From Eucommia ulmoides (lineage: Eukaryota > Streptophyta > Magnoliopsida > Garryales > Eucommiaceae), in contig JAENRU010000432.1 of assembly GCA_016647705.1 (NCBI GenBank), positions 558,001 to 622,000 on the forward strand: 64,000 nt of DNA. Direction: 5' to 3'. This document shows positions 1 through 14,300 of this stretch, one piece after another. A program made the position numbers and the translations under genes. How positions within the stretch are numbered: the first letter of the stretch is position 1; every line of letters begins with the position of its first letter. The notes beneath the pieces are model-generated. The model was not told where the DNA came from. It searched no databases and worked only from the letters and a program-made list of their open reading frames with translations.

Positions 1-3000
1 TTGAGTTTTTGATGAATTTATTCTGTTAAAAAATCAAATGATAATTTGTCAAATGGGTATTGAAATCGGAGAGTTTTGTGAGTGTTAGACTTTCAAAATT
101 TTACGATTTTAAGCGTTTAAAAAAAGTAACGAAATCGAGATTTTCGATGTGCTATAACCTTTGAAATTTTCACGATTTTTAGTTTTCGATGAATTTATTT
201 TGTTAACCAATAAAATTATGCTTTATCGTAATGGTATTAAAATCAGGGAATTTCATGAGTGTTAGATTTTTAAAATTTTATGATTTTGATTGTTTCATAG
301 AAGTAGCGAAATTGAATTTTTTCAGTGTGCTATAATCTTTAAAAATATTACGATTTTGAGTTCCGGGTGAATTTCATCTGTTACCCAATCAAATGAAACT
401 CTCTCTTACTAGTATTAAAATCAAAAAAAATTGTGAGTGTTAACCTTTTAAAATTTCACGATTTTCGAGAGTTTCAAAGAATTAGCGAAATTGCAATTTT
501 CTGGTATGCTATAGCTTTAAAAAATTTATGATTTTAAGTTTTCAATGAATTTCTTCGGTTAACTAATCAAACGATGCTTTGTCGTAATGGAATTGAAATA
601 GGAGAGTTTCGTGAGGGTTAGGCTTTCAAAATTTTACGATTTCGAGTGTTTAAAAAATATTGTGTAATTTAGAATTTTCGGTGTACTATGGTCTTTGAAA
701 ATTTCACAATTTTGAGTTTTTTATGAATATCTTTTGTTAACCAATAAAATGATATTTTGTCGTAATGATATTGAAATCAGGGAGTTTCGTGAGTGTCAGG
801 CTTTCAAAATTTTATGATTTTAAGCGTTTCAAAAAATTAGCGAAATTGCAATTTTTCGGTGTGCTAAAACTTTCGAAAATTTCAGAATTTCGAGTTTTCA
901 ATGTATTTCTTTTGCTAACCAACCAAATGATGCTTTGCCATAAAGGTACTAAAATCGTGAATTTTCGTGAGTATTAGACTTTCAAAATTTTGCGATGTCA
1001 AGTATTTCAAAAAAGTAGCATAATTGTGGTTTTTCTGTGTGGTATAGACTTTGAAAATTTGACATTTTAAGTTTTGGATGAATTTCATCTGTTAACTAAT
1101 CAAATGATACTTTCTTACAATGGTATCGAAATGACGAAGTTTCATGAGTGTTAGCCTTTCAAAATTTCACAATTTCGAATGTTTAAAAAAATTAGCTAAA
1201 TTCTAAATTTTCGGTGTATTTTAGCATTTGAAAATTTCATGATTTTGAGTTTTTGATAAATTTCTTCTATTGAATAATCGAATGATGATTTGTTGAATGG
1301 GTACTAAAATATGTTAGTTTTGTGAGTGTTAGGCTTTGAAAAAAATTTCTTTTTGAGTTTTTAAAAAATGTAGCGCAATTGAGATTTTTCATCGTGTTAT
1401 AACTATTGAAAATTTTACAATTTTGAGTTTTCGATAATTTCTTTTATTAACCAATAAAATGATGCTTTGTCATAATGGTATTGACGAGGAGTTTTTTGAG
1501 CGTTAGCCTTCCAAAATTTTGCTATTTCATTTGTCTCAAGAAGTACCGAAATTGGGGTTTTTGGGTGTTGCCATTGAAAATTTGACGATTTTGAATTTTT
1601 AGTGAATTTCATCTGTTAACCAATCAAATGATTTTTTATTATAATTGTATCGAAATCAGGGAGTTTCGTAAGTATTAGCCTTTCAACATTTCACGATTTC
1701 GAGTGTTTCAAAAACTTTAGCAAAATTGCAATTTTTCGGCGTACTAACCTTTGAAAATTTCACAATTTTAAGTTTTCGATGAATTTATTATGTTAACCAA
1801 TCAAATGATGATTTGTCATAATGACATTAAAATTGGGGAGTTTCATGAGTGTTAGAGTTTCAAAATTTTACGATTTTTAGTGTTTCAAGAAAATAGCAAA
1901 ATTGAGATTTTTCGGCATGCTATAACCTTTAAAAATTTCATGATTTTGAGTTTTTGATAAATTACCAATCAAATGATACTTTTTTATAATAGTATTAAAA
2001 TTGAAGAGTTTCATGAATATTAATCTTTCAAAATTTTATGATTTCGAGTCTTAAAAAAAAGTAGCGAAAGTTTGATTTTTTGGTGTGCAACCTTTGAAAA
2101 TTTGACGATTTTGAGTTCCAGGTGAATTTCATCTGTTAACAAATCAAATGATGTTTTCTTATATTGGTATCGAAATCAGAGAGTTATGTGAGTGTTAACC
2201 TTTGAAAATTTCATAATTTTGAGTTTTCGATAACTTTCTTCTGTTAATCAATAAAATGATGATTTGTCATAATGGTATTAAAATTGTGTTAGTCTTTCAA
2301 AATTTTACGATTTCTAGTGTTTTAAAAAAGTAGCGAAATTGAAAATTTTCATTGTGCTACCTTTGAAAATTTAACGATTTTGAGTTCCGGGTGAATTTTA
2401 TATGTTAACCAATCAAATTACACTCTCTCGTATTCAGGGATTTTCGTGAGTGTTAGCCTTTTAAAATTTTACGATTTTGAGTATTTCAAAAATTAGCGAA
2501 CGGTGTGCTATAGTCTTTGAACATTTCATGATTTTGAGTTTTCGATGAATTTCATCTGTTAACCAATCAAATGATACTTTCTAGTATTAGTAAAAAAATG
2601 AGAGAGTTTCGTGAATGTTAGCCTTTTAAAAAAATCCGAATTTGAGTAATTCAAAAATTAGCGAAATTAGAATTTTTCGAAATGCTAATAGCCCTTGAAA
2701 ATTTGACAATTTTGCGTTTTCGATAAAATTCTTCTGTTAAACAATCAAATGATGCTTTGTTCTACAAGCATTGAAATCGGGAAATTTTGTGAGTGTTAGG
2801 CTTTTAAAATTTTATGATTTCTAGTTTTGCGAAAAAATAGAAAATTTGTGATTTTTCGATATGCGCCTTGGAAAATTTGACGATTTTTAGTTATCGATGA
2901 ATTTCATCTGTTAACCAATCAAAAGATACTTTCTCATAATGGTAACAAAATGAGAGAGTTTTGTGAGTGTTAATCTTTCAAAATTTCACAATTTCGAGTA

Positions 3001-6000
3001 TTTCAAAAAATTAGAGAAATTTCAATTTTTCGGTATGCGCCTTTGAAATCATGACATCATGAATTTGAGTTTTGATGAATTTCTTATGTTACTCAATTAA
3101 ATGATACTTTCTCATAATGGTATCGAAATTGGGGCGTTATGTGACTATTAGTTTTTCAAAATTTCATTATTTCGAGTGTTTCAAAAAAGTAGCAAAAAAA
3201 AAGAATATTTATTGTGTTATAACCTTTGAAAATTTTACGATTTTGAGTTTTCGATGAATATATTCTGTTACTCAACTAAACAATGTTTTCTCCAAATGGT
3301 ATCAAAATTTAGGTGTTTCATGAGTTCTAACCTTTCAAAATTTTATGATTTCGAGTTTTTCAAAAAAAGAAACGAAAACATGATTTTTCAGTTTGTTGTC
3401 CACGAAAATTTCACATATTTGAGTTTAGTATCAATATCTTCTGTCAACCAATCAAATGATGGTTTCTTGTAATGGTATCAAAATTGGAGGGTTTCATGAG
3501 TATTAACCTTTCAAAATTTCATAATTTTGTGTGTTTTAAAAAATTAGCAAAATAGACATTTTTTTTTTGTGCAAACCTTTCAAAATTTCACGATTTTGAG
3601 TTTTGTATCAATTGCTTCCGTTATCCTTTAAATGATGTTTTTTCTTAATGGGAGCACAGTCATGTAGTTTTGAGAGTGTTAGCCTTTCAAATTTTCACAA
3701 TTTTGAGTTTTTCAAAATAGTAGCAAAATCAAGATTTTTCAGTGTACTACAACTTTTGAAAATTTCACAATTTTGAGTTCTAAATGAATTTTTTTTGTTA
3801 CTCAATCTAATGATGTTTTCTCGTAATGTTATCGAAATTGGAGTGTTCCTGAGAGTTAACCTTTCAAAATTTCACAATTTTGAGTATTTCATAAAAGTAG
3901 CAAAATCAAGAATTTTCGGTGTGTATAATTTTTGAAATTTTTACGATTTTAAGTTTCGGATGAATTTCATCTGTTAGTCAATTAAATGATATTTTCTCAG
4001 GATGGTATCGAAATCGAAGTAATTCATGATTGTTATTTCAATTGTTTCAAAAATGTAGGAGAAACAAGATTTTACGATGTACTATAACCTTAGAAAATTT
4101 TACGATTTTGAGTTTTAGATCAATTGCTTCTGTTACTCAATCAAATAATATTTTCTCGTAATAGTATCTAAATCGGGTGTTTCATGAGTGTTACCCTTTC
4201 AAAATTTCACACTTTCGGGTATTTAAAAAATGTAGCAAAATCGGGAGTTTTCGATAATGCTATAGCCTTCAAAAGTTTCACGATTTTGTATTTCGAATGA
4301 ATTTCATTTGTTACTCAATTAAACGATGCGTTCTTGTAACAGTATCAAAATCGGGGTGTTTCATGATTGTTAACCTTTTAAAATTTCACGATTTCGAGTG
4401 TTTCAAAAATGTAGTGGAAACAAAAAATTTCGATATGCTATAACCTTTGAAAATTTCACAATTTTGAGTTATAGATCAATTGTTTCCGTTACCTAATCAA
4501 ATGATGTTTTCTTGTAATAGCGTCGAAATCAGGGTGTTTCGTGAATGTTACTCTTTCAAAATTTCACAACTACGAGAGTATTAAAAAGGTAGCGAAATCA
4601 AAAAAATAATAATGTGATATAACCTTTAAAAATTTTACGATTTTGTGTTTCGAATGAATTTTTTTCGTTACTCAATTAAATGATGCTTTCTTGTAACAAT
4701 ATCAAAATCGAGGTATTTTGTGATTGTTAGCCTTTCAAAATTTTACAATTTTGAGTGTTTCAAAATATAGCAGAAACAAGATTTTTTTGTATACTATGGC
4801 CTTTGAAAATTTCATGATTTTAAGTTTAGAATCAATTGTTTTCGTTACCCAATTAAATGATGTTTTCTCATAATAGCATCTAAATCAGGGTGTTTCATGA
4901 GTGTTACCCTTTCAAAATTTTACAATTTCGAGGGTTTTGAAAAAGTAGTCAAATCGGGATTTTCCGATGTGCAATACCTTTTGAAAATTTCACGTATTTG
5001 AGTTTTGAATCAATATCTTTGTTAACCAATCAAATTATGTTTTCTCGTAATGATATCAGAATTGGAGGGTTTCATGAATTTTTACCTTTCAAAATTTCAC
5101 GATTTTAAGTTTTATATCAATTGCTTTTGTTACCCTTTAAATTATGTTTTGTCGTAATGGAAAAGAAAACGAAGGATTTTGCAAGTGTTAACCTTTCAAA
5201 ATTTCACGATTTCGAATATTTCATGATGAAAGAAAAATTGGGATTTCTCAATTACAACCTTTGAAAATTTCACAATTTTGAGTTCCTGGTAAATTTATTC
5301 TATTACTCAATTAAATGATATTTTCTCGTAATGTTATCGAAATCGGAGTGTTTCATGTGTGTTAACCTTTTCAAAAAAAAAATGATTTAGAGTATTTAAA
5401 AAAAGTAGTAAAAAAAAAAAAATTGTGCTATATAACCTTTGAAAATTTATGATTTTGAATTTCAAATGAATTTCATTTGTTACTTAATTAAATGATGTTT
5501 TCTCATAATGGTATCGAAATCGGGGTGTTTTGTGAATGTTAACCTTTTAAAATTTTACGATTTCAAACATTTAAAAAAATAGCGAAATCGAGATTTTTCG
5601 GTGAGCTATTGTATTTGAAAATTTCACGATTTTTAATTTCAGATAAATTTCTTCCGTTAACTAATCAAATGATGTTTTCTCGTAATGGTATCGAAATTGG
5701 GAGGTTCATGAGTGTTAGCCTTTCAAAATTTAATATTTTTTTTTGTGTTTTAAAAAAGTAGCAAAATTTAAATTTTTCCGTGTGCAATAGCATTTGAAGA
5801 TTTAACGATTTTGAGTTTCGAATGAATTTTTTTTAATTAACCAATCAAATGATATTTTCCCGTAATAATATTAAAATGAGAGGATTTCGTAAGTATTAGC
5901 CTTTCAAATTTTCATGATTTTGAGCATTTTAAAAAGTAGCAAAATTGGAATTTTTCGGGGTGACTTTGAAACTTCTACGATTTTGAGTTTCGAATGAATT

Positions 6001-6655
6001 TTTTTTGTTAACAATTCAAATGATGCTTTCTCATAAAGCAATCTAAATCAGTCAATTTCATGTGAGTTAACTTTTTAAAATTTCACAATTTCGAGTCTTT
6101 CAAAAAATTAGCGAAATTGAAATTTTTCGGTGTGCTATAACCTTTAAAAATTTCACGGCTTTAAGTTTTGCGTTAATTGCTTCCATTACCCTATAAATGA
6201 CGTTTTATCGTAATTAGGGAGAAATCGCGGGGTTTTGCGAGTGTTAGTCTTTTTAATTTCGCAATTTTGAGTTTCAAATAAATTTCTTCCGTTACTCAAT
6301 TAAATAATATTTTTTTCTCAAAACTTTATCTAAATCCAGGTGTTTCATGAATGGTAGACTTTTAAAATTTCACAATTCGGGTATTTCAAAATTAGCGAAC
6401 TCGGAAATTTTCGATTTGGTAGCCTTTAAATCCTACATAAATATTTTCTGTTATCCAATCAAATAATACTTTCTCATAATAGAATCGAAATTGGAGTATT
6501 TTATAAGTGTTACCTTTAAAAAATTCACGATTTTGAATGTTTTTAAAAAGTAGCGAAATCAAAAAAATTCGGTGCCTTTAAAAATTTCACAGTTTTGAAT
6601 TTTGGATCAATTATTTCGTGAATATTAGCATTTCAAAATTTCACGATTTTAATTC
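1..6655. repeat. Tandem satellite array, unit about 178 bp
   Basis: The block reading roughly GTTAACCAATCAAATGATG recurs near 206, 384, 560, 738, 918, 1095, 1270 and onward, giving a period close to 178 bp and about 37 diverged units. Each unit holds the motif CCTTTSAAAATTTCACGATT twice, about 70 and 108 bp apart, so the monomer looks like a diverged dimer. Units in the first half tend to read GTTAACCAATC, those after about 3200 GTTACTCAATC, which suggests two subfamilies. The array starts before the window and decays near 6655, about 285 bp before the SPO11-2 start codon. There is no coding content. The same satellite reappears in an intron at 46825-47250. Confidence 0.93.
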
Positions 6656-6879
6656 CATAATTACTACCTATAATTATGTAAGTTTAAAATCCCTTGGGAA
6701 CATAAAAATTTTTAGGTAGTGTTTGGCCATATTATAATTAGATTTTTATTTATTTATTTATTTATTTATTTTTAAATTTAGGATTGAAAATTCAATTAGT
6801 GGACTAGAGGGGTCTTTGGGAAATGTGTGTAAAAGTTGTAGGGAATAAACTGTAATTAAAGATGACCAAAATCAAGGCC

Positions 6880-6893
6880 TTCGCGCGGGAAAA
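6880..6893 (-). promoter_or_regulatory. E2F-type binding site upstream of SPO11-2
   Basis: Read on the minus strand the site is TTTTCCCGCGCGAA, containing the E2F consensus TTTCCCGC. It lies 47 bp before the SPO11-2 ATG in otherwise AT-rich DNA. E2F sites usually mark genes switched on at the G1/S transition. That it regulates SPO11-2 is inference from position and motif quality. Confidence 0.6.
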
Positions 6894-6940
6894 CCAATTT
6901 GTAGGTATTTAGCGTTGATCTCCTTTGTGCTCTGCAAATC

Positions 6941-9900
6941 ATGGGAGACCTCAGCAAATCGTCGATCTTCTTCTCTGAACAACGCCTTTGCTATGCTGAT
7001 ATTCTTACTCCTCTCGAGGTAATTTCTATGTATTTGCATTTTTTTTCATTATACAATATTATGAATCTATATGTATATATACGTTTCTTATATATATGGA
7101 ATTGGTATTCAGGTACGAGCGAGAATCGAAGTTTCAGTTCTCAATTTCCTGAAGATATTGAATTCTCCAAGTCCTGCAATCTCAGATCTCCCTCTGGTTT
7201 CAACATATTTCTGTTTTTCGCGTTAATTTGATTCAAATTCTACTCAAAATTTTCTCAAATGATTCGTGTTTTTTGAGTTCTGAAGCGCAAATCGAATTTC
7301 AATCTTGTGATAACGTTATGATATTAGAGGCTTTGATTTGAATAGAAATTCATCTGTATGCATTTCACGTGTTCGATCTATTCCTAACAGATCAGTAGAA
7401 ATGCAAGCAACAGCAAAGTGAATCATGGATTGTTGACTGATGTTTCGTGGATTTTTCTTTCTCATTCGTTCTGCACGAGATCTCTGATGAGAGAGAATAC
7501 TGCTAAATCCTTCATTAGAGGTACTCTTCCATCTCAATCAAACCTTGCCATACACGAACACGAACACATTCTTTAAATTTTCTTCTCCATTGGAACAGTG
7601 TGGAAGGTTATGGAGATGTGTTATCAGATTCTGGTTCAGGAAAAGAGAGTCACTCAAAGAGAGTTATTCTACAAGTTGCTTTGTGATTCACCAGATTATT
7701 TCACTTCTCAATTGCAGGCCAATCGGACAATCCAAGGTCATATTCATCCATTTTCTTTTACTCGACAATAAATATAGAAATCAAATAGCTGATGATGATT
7801 CTAATTGATAGATTTATTTGAAATCCTTTGCAAAATAGATGTGGTAGCATTGCTTCATTGTAGCCGTTATAGTCTTGGAATCATGGCCTCCAGTAGAGGG
7901 GTTGTTGCCGGACGCCTACTTTTGCAGGTATTTAACTCTTTATGCCTTTGGATGAGATGTTTGATTGAAGAAATTGATTTAGAAAAGAGAAGTTAAAAGG
8001 TGCCTTTGTGTAAGTTATTTAAAGGCATTTGATTTCGAGAAAGGATTTGTAAAAAAAAATTAATAAAAAAATTTAAGAAATATTTATAAATTCCTTTTCG
8101 AAATAAATTATTTTCTTCAAAAAAAAACTCAGCCAAACGGAGGATAATGGTCTCTTGGGTGAGCTATAAGAGGAAGGTATTTGTTTTCGAAATAGGATTT
8201 TTAAAGTTTGTTAAGAAAAAATTACAATTCCAATTTATATTCTTTCTTAATATACCTCAACCAAACGCACTCTAATACCTACGTCTTCCTGTTCAAAAGA
8301 ATGTATGTTTTCACGAAACTATAGGCGAAGATTTTCAAAATATTAATATCTTTGCAACCCATTTTTGTGGTGAAATTTCTTTTTAAAATGTGAGAAAAGG
8401 AGCCAAACCAAAAGGTGATCGACTGTGCGGCCTGTGGATCTTCCGGTTATGCAATTTCCGGCGACCTACATTTGCTTGAGCAATTGGTCATGAAGACCGA
8501 TGCCCGGTATATTTTTGTTGTGGAAAAGGTAAAAAATTTAACTAACACATTGTTTGGTTACACTTTTTTAAGTATTTTTAAAACTTAAAAAACTTTTATT
8601 AAAAGAAAAAGCAAAAAATCAAGTGTGTCGATAGTATGGCACTAATATCTTAGTGGTATTCCTATAAATATTAATAGAATAGAGAAAATATCTTAATCAT
8701 ATCCCTATAAATAATCTCTTAATTCCCCCATCTTCCCCCCCTCCCCCCCCACCCAAAAGAAACATAGATGATTAAAAGAATGGATTGAAATGTCCTAATC
8801 CAATGTAACTATTCGTTTGTTTTTGATAAAGATACAGTAAATCATGTATTTACTTTATTTATTTATTTATTTTCAAGTGAAAAAAACACACTACTTTAAG
8901 AATTCAAGTTTTTACTAGAAAAAAATTACCAAGTTGTGTCTAACACTGCATGTTTTGAATCGCTACTGAACTTCTAAAGGCTTTTCTATGACGGGTTTTT
9001 TTGGGTTTCGAACATAGTATTGATTGCTTGGATTTTGTGTAGCATGCTATTTTCCAGAGATTAGCTGAGGATTGTGTTTTCAACCAAATCCCAAGCATTC
9101 TTATTACAGCCAAAGGCTATCCTGATATTGCCACCAGGTAAAATCTCAATATATATATATCAAAATCCTTCTCTTTCTTGGATGTTATGATTCTAATTGT
9201 AAATTGAAGTTGTTCACATCCCAAACAGGTTTTTTCTTCATCGATTGAGTCGTGCTTTTCCCGATATGCCAATATTTGGTTTGGTTGATTGGTAAGAGTA
9301 CTCAATTTGATACTAATTTAGTGCACCATTTGGAGATTACAAATTCTTTATTTCAAAATCTCAGTTTCGAAAATTTTGAATTTTGGGTAGTGTTTGGCTG
9401 TACAGGACAATCAAAAATTTGCATGCTTTTACTTCAGATTGGAATTACTGGGCTCAAGTTGTTGTGCTTCCAAACAATACCTTATTGTCTTTAAACTTCA
9501 CCCTAAAGTCTCTTTTTCTTGATTTTCTTTCAGGAACCCTGCTGGTTTAGCCATACTATGCACTTTCAAGTTTGGAAGCATTGGGATGGGCTTGGAAGCT
9601 TACAGATATGGTTCTCTCTCTCTTCCTCTCTCTTTCAAATCCAACCGTCGTGCCATTTTTTGAGTCATTTTCCTATTATGAGACATCAATAGTAATATAC
9701 CACATTAATATAAATTTAACCAAACAAATCCTACCCAACATTAACCCAATCATATTTTTAAATCCAAATCAATTAATTAATTAACCCACTCACTCACTAA
9801 TCCAATATTTTGACTCTTGTCATACATGTGCCATATTTGGCACATACAAAGCATCTACGCTAAAATAGCATAGATGATAGCACATTTGTTGGAGTTCATT

Positions 9901-10443
9901 TGCACTTCAAAATGACCAAAAAATAAGATGACACAAAGAATAGCACAACCATTGGAGTTGCTCATACAAGGCTTAAACTGCACTCTCGCTCGCTCTCTTA
10001 CGAGGCTTAAACTGCATTCTCTACCTATCTTAAAAGGCTTAACTGCACTCTCTATATATATAATCAATGCCAAGATGAACTAAACTCTCAACTGATTCAG
10101 CTTGCAATGTGAAGTGGCTGGGATTGCGAAGCGACGATCTACAACTAATCCCTGAAGAATCGCTTCTCCCATTGAAGCCGCGAGATCTTCAAATTGCCAA
10201 AAGCCTGAGTTCTTCAGAGAATTTGCAGGTCATAAACCACACACAAATGATTTTTTATTAAATAAAATATTAGATTTTTCATATTGATTAAGCATTGTTT
10301 TTAAACAGGAGAATTACAAAGAAGAATTGGAGGTAATGGTAGCAAGTGGTCATAGAGCAGAAATTGAATCCCTCTACTTCCATGGATATGACTTCTTGGG
10401 TAAATTCTTGGCAAAGAAGATTGTACAAGCTGCTTACATATAG
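6941..10443 (+). CDS. SPO11-2: Meiotic recombination protein SPO11-2 (topoisomerase VI A-like)
   Basis: Eleven exons: 6941-7018, 7113-7196, 7391-7520, 7599-7736, 7839-7927, 8400-8528, 9043-9137, 9229-9291, 9534-9610, 10101-10228 and 10309-10443, all with GT-AG introns. The joined frame is 381 residues; Arabidopsis SPO11-2 is 383. SPO11-2 works with SPO11-1 and MTOPVIB in the nucleus to make the meiotic double-strand breaks that start recombination. The winged-helix part carries [11 protein letters not shown], whose tyrosine (about residue 122) is the expected DNA-cleaving residue. The Toprim part has IFVVEKHA (Glu about 215) and LVDWNPAGLAI (Asp about 268) as metal-binding residues. The C-terminal [15 protein letters not shown] matches the family end. 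All expected catalytic residues are present and the gene looks intact. It converges tail to tail with the G-patch gene. Confidence 0.96.
8010..8275. mobile_element. MITE-like insertion in SPO11-2 intron 5
   Basis: The left end reads ATTTAAAGGCATTTGATTTCGAGAA-like sequence and the right end closes with CTCAACCAAACGCACTC, the CCAAACG-type end shared with other small elements in this window (43890-43993, 59310-59570). The inside is AT-rich and non-coding. The left boundary is approximate. Confidence 0.45.
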
Positions 10444-11379
10444 CAACAATTGCTTTTATGTTTTTGTTCCCTAATATCTGCCATTGTTCCAAGACTTTTG
10501 GGAACAGAGACTAATCAAACCAATGATGACTAAACAAGAATTTAACTAAAAAACACACAATACCGAATAAATTAAAAGATGTCTAGAGCTTACCTGAGAT
10601 AAACCCAATTTGAGAACAAAATTATTCCCAGATATCTGTTTTCGTTCCAAGATTTTTGAGAACAGAATAACCAAACAAGCACCACCAAAGTCTCACAAAA
10701 AATTCACACCATAAACAAAACAAAATTGTACCTAAAACAATACATTTGTAGAGCTCGCAAGCAATAATCGAAGGCAGCATTTGGTTGAACAAAATTCGAG
10801 CCCTGGAAATGGAACTTGGAATGAATACATGCATTTACACATGCTCATTTCTAATTCCAATTTTTACGCTTCAATTTTGTGCAACCAAACATGGCCTAAA
10901 GGTGGGTTTGGTTTCACAGAATTGGATTTTTAGAATCAAAATAAAAAATGAAAGCACATAAAAATCTAAAATTTTACAAGCATTCATTTTTATTCCAATT
11001 CCAAGCCTTCAATTCCACACCGCCAAATGTAACCTAATCCCAAACTCTTCCCAAAAGCTTTTGATTGTTTGTATGAATAAAATAAAAAAAAAAAAAAAAT
11101 AGCCTAGTGCACAAAGACTCCTACCATTACAAGGTTTAGGGAGAATTAGATGTACGTAACCTTATCCTTGTATACAGAGAGATTGTTTCCAAAATTTGAA
11201 CCCGAGGACTCCAGGTCACAATGGAGAAATTTTACCATTTCACCCAAGGCTCAACCTCATAAATAATAATTAAAATCAAGATCAAATAAAACAATAAACT
11301 TAAAATTTATTTATACCTAGACTCAGCTGCAATATACAAAATATCCTTCCAGGTATCTCAAAATTCTGAGCAAAAATGT
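10444..11379. other. Convergent intergenic region with MITE fragments
   Basis: This is the tail-to-tail spacer between SPO11-2 and the G-patch gene. Positions 10465-10690 carry two runs of the TTGTTCC/GGGAACAGA ... ACCAAAC motif typical of the fold-back MITEs seen across the window. Positions 10885-11045 look like a second element with GGTTTGGTTTCACAGAATTG at one end and a diverged inverted copy (AATTCCACACCGCCAAATG) at the other. The rest is AT-rich and I see no gene in it. Confidence 0.5.
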
Positions 11380-14300
11380 TCAGCGTCTCTTTGGTAAGAG
11401 ATGCACTTTCTTTCCCTCAACCGAGAACTTCTCACTGCCTTCAAGCTGACAAAATAATAAACAATAGTTAGGCCATTACATGCATGGGGCACAAAAGTTT
11501 GAAAAAGAAGTGGATAAGTCAAGGTAGTGTTTTGAGGCAAGGAATTGCAGACATGGAATTGGAAATGAAAATTTAGGTGACATTTGGTTTAGTGTTTCTG
11601 CTTTTTCTGTTTCTACTTCCAATAAATTGGGATTGGAATTTTGTTTCCATTCTACAGTATTCCAGGAATAGAAACATGCTTGGTAACAACACTATCCTGA
11701 AATTGTTTCGTTTAATATATGAAAACAGAAACAAGAATCAGTTTGGTTGCAAATTTGAGCTTTTTTTTTTTTTTAAATGTATGGTGGTTGGCAGGTAGTT
11801 GTGGTGGTGGGAATAGGAATCAACATATTTTTGTTTCTTAGATTCTTAAGGAAATTAAGAAATACTCCCAAAAATTTTGGAACAAAAACGTGTTTCAATC
11901 GTGCACATCAATCCCAAAAATTTGGGAACAGGAACACAAATCAGAAAATGGAAACAGTAACCTAATGGGGCCTTACATGCCCCCATTCCAAGACTCACAA
12001 AATAGTTAAATGCCAATTCGCTAAATCACACTCTGCACCCCTAAAGTTTGAGTACAGTATCAATGTACCCCCTGATGTTTCAATTTTCACAATATGCCCC
12101 ATAAATTTGGATTCTACCTCCAATTGATCCAATCAACACGTTTAAGCTACCTTAATTGTCAGACCAACATGTACATCACACGTGTTAATTTTTATCCATA
12201 AATATTCTTTCAACTATGATACAAGTATTGTTGCTCGGACAATTAAGATGGTCAAAACATGTAGATAGAACCAATTAAAGGCAATAATCAAACCGCAAGG
12301 GACACATCGCAAAATTAAATATGAGGGAGCATAATTAATTGAAACAAAGCCTCTAGAGTTGCATGAAACATACCTTGCTCTTCAAGAATGCAATGGCATC
12401 TCTTCGTGAAGAGAAATTGCAGAAAACCGAAGACGAAGTTTGATCAATAAGAAGTTTCAGCTGTTTCAACTTTAATGACTCCCCAGGCACCTAAAAATGA
12501 CAACGAAAATAGGGTGAATTTAAATGTGATATCCCGCAATAAAAATTTAGGCTAAATGTCCAAACCCCACCGGTGCCACCAACCCACACCCCCAGTCCAC
12601 CATCTCCCTCTTCTTCTCCTTCCTCCTCCTCCTCTTCTTCTTCTTCTTCTTCTCCTCCTCCTCTCTATATATATAGATACACACACAAACATATATATAT
12701 ATATGTTTCCCAAATAGAGACACTATTGTACAAACGCATTTCATTCTTGATTTATTCCCAACACTAATCAAACATTAAAATGGGAAAGATCATTCAATTA
12801 CCATATCTAATCCCTTTTGTCACCGAACAAAGGAATGGTAATGATCATTCAATTCCATTCCATTACCACAGTAATTTCAATCCTCCGATCATTCCATTAC
12901 AACTTACCAAACGTAACGTTAAGGTATTGTTCGAAAGCCTTAATTTCATGCAACCAAACACTACTTGAGAACAGGAAAAGATAATTTACCTGACGAAGTA
13001 GCTCTCTGCATAGTTTCTTTAGCTTCACTTTCGGTTCACCATTCTTTTCAACTTCAAAATTTTCACTACGTCTTCTCTTCAAAGGAGAACGAGATCCAGA
13101 AGAATCTTCAGCATCGCTATCGCTGTCACTAAAAGATGTCTTCTTTCCTTTGAAATGGACACCGGCAATTTTCTTTGTCCGATCCTTGATACCAAGCCCT
13201 TGTTTTCCAGATGTGGCTTTATCCTGAAATTTAACTACATTACATCAGAGGGTTATTGCTTTAACCTCCATTTTGATTTCTTCTTTATTCAAGTTAACTA
13301 TTAGAAAAAGAAAATAAAAAAATGGTTGGAACCCAAGTGAAAATGCTTCTGAGTACTTTTTTGCTTTTTAAGCAAATAAAAAATAAAAAGTGTCATTTCT
13401 TTACACAAAAAAAGAACTACCTTAAAAAAATAGAAGCATGACAATAAAGGTTTTTAGGGTAAATGGCATTTTAACCCCCTTGTGGTTTGGTCCAGTTGAA
13501 TTTCACACCCCAATGGTATTTTGGTCACCATGTTGGCCCGATATAGTTTTCAAAAAGTACAATGGTTAAGTTTTCCAATAAATTTGACAATGAACACCCA
13601 AAAAGTCAAATTCTATCAAAAAATAACTCTCTACCGACACTTACATCTTTAATTTTCATTTTAAATAATTTTTTATATAAAAAAAATTAGTTGTATTATT
13701 TTTATTAATTTAAATAAAATATGTAAAATGAAAAAAAAAGGGAAAAACAGGATGAAAGGTAAATTTGCCATTTTATTTATTTATTTATTTATTTATTTTT
13801 GTAAAGAATTTAACTGTTGCATTTCTCCCAAAACCATGGGAGGGGCAAAGTGAAATTGCAACTTACCCAAACCACAGGGCATAAAATTCCATTTTTACCC
13901 TTTTTATAAACAAATGATTTTCTTTTTTCTTTTTCTTTTTTTTATATTCTGAGATATCAATCAATTAGCATCCATCCACCTTAATTCTCTCTACCCTCTA
14001 TAAAATTTCATTGGAAAAAAAATATAATTATATGGGGATAATATCAACATATTCTCTCTACAATGCTAAACATAATATTGATGTTATGTTTTTGCTTCCA
14101 AGTAAAAGTCCTCATTCGTCAAATTATCATAAAAACATATTACCCAACGGCGCCTTAGGAAACAATTGCAATTGGACAAAGACATACATACCTGTACAAG
14201 GTTGTAAAGATTCTCTTGATCCTGTTCATGAAACATAGTCCTCTCATTACCGTTTTGAGCATTTTCAATTTGAGCAGATTTTTTTCTTTTCCTAGATTCA

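Noticed and set aside
1-6655. Reading the satellite as a centromere
   Set aside because: The unit size fits, but the array adjoins a conserved gene block and diverged units are also intronic; sequence alone cannot show a centromere.
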